Made by a program: the position numbers and the translations under genes. A stretch of DNA of 51,434 nt from Bacillota bacterium (GTDB taxonomy: Bacteria; Bacillota; Clostridia; Christensenellales; UMGS416), in contig JAEYYW010000159.1 of NCBI GenBank assembly GCA_023428265.1, forward strand, positions 1-51,434, read 5' to 3'. Position 1 is the first letter of the stretch, and every line of letters starts with the position of its first letter. Shown one piece after another: positions 47,813 through 51,434 of the stretch. Below the pieces are notes generated by a model. The model searched no databases and was not told where the DNA came from. It was given only the letters and a program-made list of their open reading frames with translations.

Positions 47813-48559
47813 ATGCTCGCAATCTACAAAAGAGAGCTTCAGGGGTATTTCTATTCCCCGATCGCGTACATTTTCATCGGGATTTTCCTGGCTCTGGCCG
47901 GTATCGTGTTTTCGATCAGCAATGTTGTGAGCGGTTCGGCAAACTTCAACAACATGCTCGGCAACCTGACGTTCCTCTTCATGCTTGTGGTGCCGATACT
48001 GACGATGAGGCTGCTCAGCGAAGAGCGGAAGAACAAGACCGATCAGCTGCTGCTCACCTCACCGGCATCCATCACATCCATTGTAATGGGCAAATACTTC
48101 GCGGCGCTCTCGGTGTTTGTGATTACGCTCGTGATCACGTTCATGTATCCGATCATCCTGTTCATCTACGGCAACCCGTCGGTTACAGAGATGCTAGGCG
48201 GATATCTGGGCTTTTTATTTCTGGGCTCCGCGCTGATCTCCATCGGCGTGTTCATCTCGGCACTGAGCGAAAACCAGATCATCTCCGCGTTCTTGACTCT
48301 GGGCGTGCTGTTCGTTTTCTGGTTTGGCAGCGTGCTGATCAGTCCTTTGACCTCTCTGGTCGGGTCCATACAGGTTGGTTTCCTGCAATGGATTGCCGAT
48401 CGTGCGATTGACGTGCTGAAATGGTTGTCGGTTTATGACCGCTTCACGCCCTTCTCACAGGGTCTGTTCAGCGTGACGGATATTTTCTATTACTTGAGCT
48501 TTGCAGCCGTGTTCGTCTTCCTGACGATCCGCACTATTGAGAGCAGGAGATGGAGATAA
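47813..48559 (+). CDS. ABC-2 type permease (GldF-like)
   Basis: A 248-residue membrane protein with six predicted helices, beginning MLAIYKRELQGYFYSPIAYIFIGIFLA, with RLLSEERKNKTDQLLLTSPAS after the second helix as in GldF/ABC-2 permeases. It partners the ATPase 3 bp upstream. The transported substrate is unknown; in gliding Bacteroidota GldA-F-G support motility, but here a general envelope transport role is more likely. Confidence 0.9.
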   Translation: MLAIYKRELQGYFYSPIAYIFIGIFLALAGIVFSISNVVSGSANFNNMLGNLTFLFMLVVPILTMRLLSEERKNKTDQLLLTSPASITSIVMGKYFAALSVFVITLVITFMYPIILFIYGNPSVTEMLGGYLGFLFLGSALISIGVFISALSENQIISAFLTLGVLFVFWFGSVLISPLTSLVGSIQVGFLQWIADRAIDVLKWLSVYDRFTPFSQGLFSVTDIFYYLSFAAVFVFLTIRTIESRRWR

Positions 48560-48560
48560 C

Positions 48561-50024
48561 ATGAAGATCAATAAGAAAATGAGATATGGCGGATATGCTC
48601 TGCTGATCACGCTCATTGGCATTGCTGTGATCGTGCTGCTGAACGTCGGGCTTTCCGCAATAGACAAGAAACTCGATCTGAAGATCGATACCACACAAAA
48701 CAAGAAGTACTCCCTGACGGACACCACGAAAAAAACGGTGTCTGCCCTGACCAAAGATGTGCACATCTACACGCTCTACATGGAAGGCAAAGAGAACAAG
48801 GATGTTGCTGAGATCATCAACAAGTTCAGGGGCCTTTCCAGCCATGTCACCGTGGAAAATGTGGATCCGGAGCGCAACCCCGGTTTTGTGAAGAAGTTCC
48901 AGAAGGAAGGGGAGACGATCAGAACCGGCTCCATCATCGTGACGGACAGTGAAAACAAGCTGGTGCGCATTTTGGATGAATACGCGCAGTTTGAGTATGC
49001 CTACAACGAATCCTCTCAGAGCTATTACGTTGCGCAGATCAAGGTGGAAGGCGCCATTGTAAACGCCATGAATTACATCGAGCTTGGCTATATGCCCACT
49101 GTCTTTGTGGTGCAGGGCCATGGTGAGATATCCATGAGCAATCTGAGCGGCATCAACGCCATCATGTCAAACCAGAACTACAATCTGGAGTCGGTGAATA
49201 TCGCCCAGACGCCGGACAAGGTCAAAGCTGGTGACATCATTCTGTTCTTCAACCCCCAAGCCGATATTTCCGAGCAGGAGAGAGACGTTCTCAAGCCCCT
49301 GATGGAAAAAGGCGGGCGGTTCTACTTCCTGTTTGACCCGCTGAAGGCCGATGCGGACAAGATGCCCAACATGATGTCGCTGCTGAAGCTGTATGATATC
49401 AGCCTGAAGAAGGGCGTTGTGTACGAGACCAACCTTGGGAACATGTACAACTCCCAGTATCCCACGGCGCTGGTGCCCAACATTCAGGCCCATGCCGTGA
49501 CCAACGGCGTGGTGGGCAGCAGCATCCCGCTGATTTTCCACAACAGCGGCGCGCTCAACCTGCCTGAGGTGGCACCGGAATCCTCGATGACGATCACTCC
49601 GTTGCTCAAGACCAGCGATGGCGCGTTCTTGAAGGTGACAGACGCGAACACCAACGAGAAAGACGTGACACAGCAGCCCGGCGACGAAACCGGCCCGTTC
49701 ACGCTGATTGCCGCGGTGGAAAAGACCGTTGGGTCTGACCCGGTTGATAACGTTCGGTTCATTGTGTCCTACAACATGGAGTTTGCCGTTGACACCAGCC
49801 TGGCCAACTTCTCCAACAACATGAACCTGTTCCTGGATGGTGCCTCCTGGATGCGCAACGCCGAGAAGGACATTTATGTGCGCCCGAAGACGGTCGCGGA
49901 CTCTGTGATGCGGGTCAGCAACGCCGTTGAGTTCTGGATGATTCTGGCCGTGTCCATACTGCTGGTGCCAGTGCTGATGCTGATTGCCGGCATTGTGGTT
50001 CACGTCCGTCGCAAGCATCTGTAA
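48561..50024 (+). CDS. GldG-like ABC-associated substrate-binding protein
   Basis: A 487-residue protein with a membrane helix near each end (LLITLIGIAVIVLLNVGL and FWMILAVSILLVPVLMLIAGIVV) and a large domain between them. It has the features of the uncharacterised ABC transport/GldG family: NKKYSLTDTTKKTVSALTKDVHIYTLY, DPERNPGFVKKF, VFVVQGHGE and GGRFYFLFDPL. It probably faces outside and works with the ATPase and permease. GGAGATAAC gives the start at 48561, 1 bp after the permease stop. Confidence 0.88.
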   Translation: MKINKKMRYGGYALLITLIGIAVIVLLNVGLSAIDKKLDLKIDTTQNKKYSLTDTTKKTVSALTKDVHIYTLYMEGKENKDVAEIINKFRGLSSHVTVENVDPERNPGFVKKFQKEGETIRTGSIIVTDSENKLVRILDEYAQFEYAYNESSQSYYVAQIKVEGAIVNAMNYIELGYMPTVFVVQGHGEISMSNLSGINAIMSNQNYNLESVNIAQTPDKVKAGDIILFFNPQADISEQERDVLKPLMEKGGRFYFLFDPLKADADKMPNMMSLLKLYDISLKKGVVYETNLGNMYNSQYPTALVPNIQAHAVTNGVVGSSIPLIFHNSGALNLPEVAPESSMTITPLLKTSDGAFLKVTDANTNEKDVTQQPGDETGPFTLIAAVEKTVGSDPVDNVRFIVSYNMEFAVDTSLANFSNNMNLFLDGASWMRNAEKDIYVRPKTVADSVMRVSNAVEFWMILAVSILLVPVLMLIAGIVVHVRRKHL

Positions 50025-50049
50025 GCCACACGGAGGGACGCTTGGCAAC

Positions 50050-51434
50050 ATGAAAATGAAACGTAACCTGATCATACTGAGCGCGGTGTTGGTGGTTGTA
50101 ATCGCCGGTGTGGTGTTCGCCACCAGTTATGAGCCCCCGGCCGAACCCACCGCCACACCCGCGCCCACCCAAGACCCGGCCCTGATGCAACTGAGCAGCT
50201 ATACGACTGACAAGGTTGTGGAAGTGACCGTGCAAAACAACATCTGCCCTCCATACACCGTGGTGAAGTCCGGCGATAAGTTTATCGTGAAGGGCATGGA
50301 GAGCGGCGACTTCAACCAAACCACGCTCAGCAGCCTGGTCTATAACGCCGCCTTTGTCACAGGCGAGCGGATGATTGAGCAGAACCCCAAGGATCTGAGC
50401 GTTTACGGGCTGGACAAGCCTCAGGCCAAAGCCACCGCCAAATATACCGACGGAAAGTCCAACGTTTTTTTGGTGGGCGACATGTCTCCGGCTGGCGACA
50501 CCTACTACATGATGGTGGAGGGCGGAGACAAGGTCTTCACTGTGTGGATGAACGTGGGCAACTCCTATCTCAAGACGCCGGATTCCATGCTGAACATTCA
50601 GAAGATCCAGCTCACGCAGGAAGAGATTCAGTCGGTCACCGTGCTGAAAAAAGGCGAGCCGGTGCTGGAGATGACAAACCAGACACATGAGAAGGACGTA
50701 TCGCTGTCGCCCTGGCGGATCATCAAGCCGTGGAAACGCTCTGTGGATACGGATGCGCTGAACACCTATCTGCAGGCGATCCTGGCTGTGTCGATGAACT
50801 CCGTGGTGGAAGGTGACGCGAAAGACCTTGCCAAGTATGGCCTTGATCACCCGGAATATGATGTGACAATCAGCGGTGAGAATAAATCGGACCAGTTGCT
50901 TTTTGGCAAGGCGGCAGACAGCTACAACACCTATGTGAAGTTCGCCAACAGCAACACGGTTTACACAATGTCCACAAACCTGATGGACTTCACCAAGACC
51001 ACTGCCTACAAGCTGATGGACAAGATGATCCTGCTGGTCAACATCCCCTCGGCAGTCGGTGTGGAGTTCAACGGTCTGGGAGTTAGCGGAAAGCTCAACA
51101 TCGAGCACAAGGTCTCCCTGGACACTAACGGCAAGGAAAAGCTGGACGGCAACGGAAACAAGGTGTATGACCAGCTGTTTACTATTGATGGCAAAACCGT
51201 GGAAGACAAGGTGGCACGCTATTTCTATCAGACCTGCATCGGCTTGCAGACGCACAGCCTGGTCAAGGAAGGCTGGGTGCCGACAGGAGCCCCGGTTGCC
51301 GTGCTCACCTATAGCAGAAACACGGACCCCAAAACGATCACGATCGAGTTCATGGCTTATGACAGTGACTTCTATGCGGTGCGGATGGAAGACGGTGCGC
51401 ACTTCCTGATCAAGAAGGAAAAGGTGCAGAAGGT
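50050..51434 (+). CDS. DUF4340 domain protein, 3' end cut by the window
   Basis: The frame is open from the ATG at 50050 to the window edge (461 codons), so the C-terminus is missing. One N-terminal membrane helix (NLIILSAVLVVVIAGVVFA) is followed by a short Pro/Thr/Ala linker and DUF4340-type repeats: LSVYGLDKPQAKATAKYTDG and LAKYGLDHPEYDVTISG, each with a following LVGD/LFGK turn. Such proteins regularly follow GldG-like genes and are thought to form the outside part of the same ABC complex. GGAGGG at 50032-50037 is rather distant (12 nt). Confidence 0.85.
   Translation, partial: MKMKRNLIILSAVLVVVIAGVVFATSYEPPAEPTATPAPTQDPALMQLSSYTTDKVVEVTVQNNICPPYTVVKSGDKFIVKGMESGDFNQTTLSSLVYNAAFVTGERMIEQNPKDLSVYGLDKPQAKATAKYTDGKSNVFLVGDMSPAGDTYYMMVEGGDKVFTVWMNVGNSYLKTPDSMLNIQKIQLTQEEIQSVTVLKKGEPVLEMTNQTHEKDVSLSPWRIIKPWKRSVDTDALNTYLQAILAVSMNSVVEGDAKDLAKYGLDHPEYDVTISGENKSDQLLFGKAADSYNTYVKFANSNTVYTMSTNLMDFTKTTAYKLMDKMILLVNIPSAVGVEFNGLGVSGKLNIEHKVSLDTNGKEKLDGNGNKVYDQLFTIDGKTVEDKVARYFYQTCIGLQTHSLVKEGWVPTGAPVAVLTYSRNTDPKTITIEFMAYDSDFYAVRMEDGAHFLIKKEKVQK

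Noticed and set aside
49915..51402. 495-codon minus-strand frame opposite the DUF4340 gene
   Set aside because: The plus strand from 50050 to the edge is an open frame with a membrane helix and DUF4340 repeats; the minus frame is a shadow.

Overview
The window looks like chromosomal DNA from a GC-rich, endospore-forming member of the Bacillota, most likely class Clostridia. The evidence is two tandem alpha/beta-type small acid-soluble spore proteins, strong AGGAGG-type ribosome binding sites, sigma-A promoters, a GalT of the Firmicutes type, and several small protein families I know mainly from Clostridia. I cannot name genus or species. I see no rRNA, tRNA, CRISPR array, transposase gene or prophage.

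Layout. 1-560: 3' part of a secreted protein gene. 600-5100: MATE transporter with an elaborate leader, alpha/beta hydrolase, DUF362-ferredoxin protein, two SASP genes. 5160-9720: rarA, then motB/motA and a lipoprotein on the minus strand, then a rubredoxin-like protein. 9800-13210: a structured leader RNA ahead of a pantothenate-type ECF transporter gene, coaX, homoserine dehydrogenase and a cupin. 13280-15912 (minus): a hypothetical gene and galT. 16190-18470: ilvE and asd. 18580-19870: an AT-rich PD-(D/E)XK nuclease-like gene and a GrpB-family gene. 20000-21530: an ECF sigma/anti-sigma operon with two small partners. 21665-24840: a membrane histidine kinase and a receiver/HD-GYP protein.

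24970-35130 is a purine operon: purE-purC-purF-purM-purN-orf-orf-purH-pfkB kinase-purD-2H phosphoesterase. It carries two paralogous small membrane protein genes and three copies of a palindromic element of about 115 bp, two of them directly ahead of purM and purD. 35160-46010 holds mostly surface and accessory genes: leucine-rich repeat protein, GNAT, small HTH protein, a probable small RNA, metallophosphoesterase, zinc-ribbon protein, SCP/CAP secreted protein, a Cys-containing clostridial family, a propeller-like protein, a zinc phospholipase C family protein and an ABC exporter. 46120-51434 holds a probable preQ1-I riboswitch with queT, and an ABC-2/GldG-type operon ending in a DUF4340 gene cut by the window edge.

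How the parts work together: hom, asd and ilvE belong to aspartate-family and branched-chain amino acid metabolism. The S component and CoaX supply and phosphorylate pantothenate for CoA. The pur genes cover many, but not all, steps to IMP; purL, purQ, purS, purB and purK are not in this window.

The most interesting unexplained items are the tandem hairpins ahead of the pantothenate genes, the roughly 190-nt minus-strand RNA with its own promoter and terminator at 37884-38077, the palindromic element family in the purine operon, and the ECF sigma operon whose two small partner proteins share a C-terminal motif.
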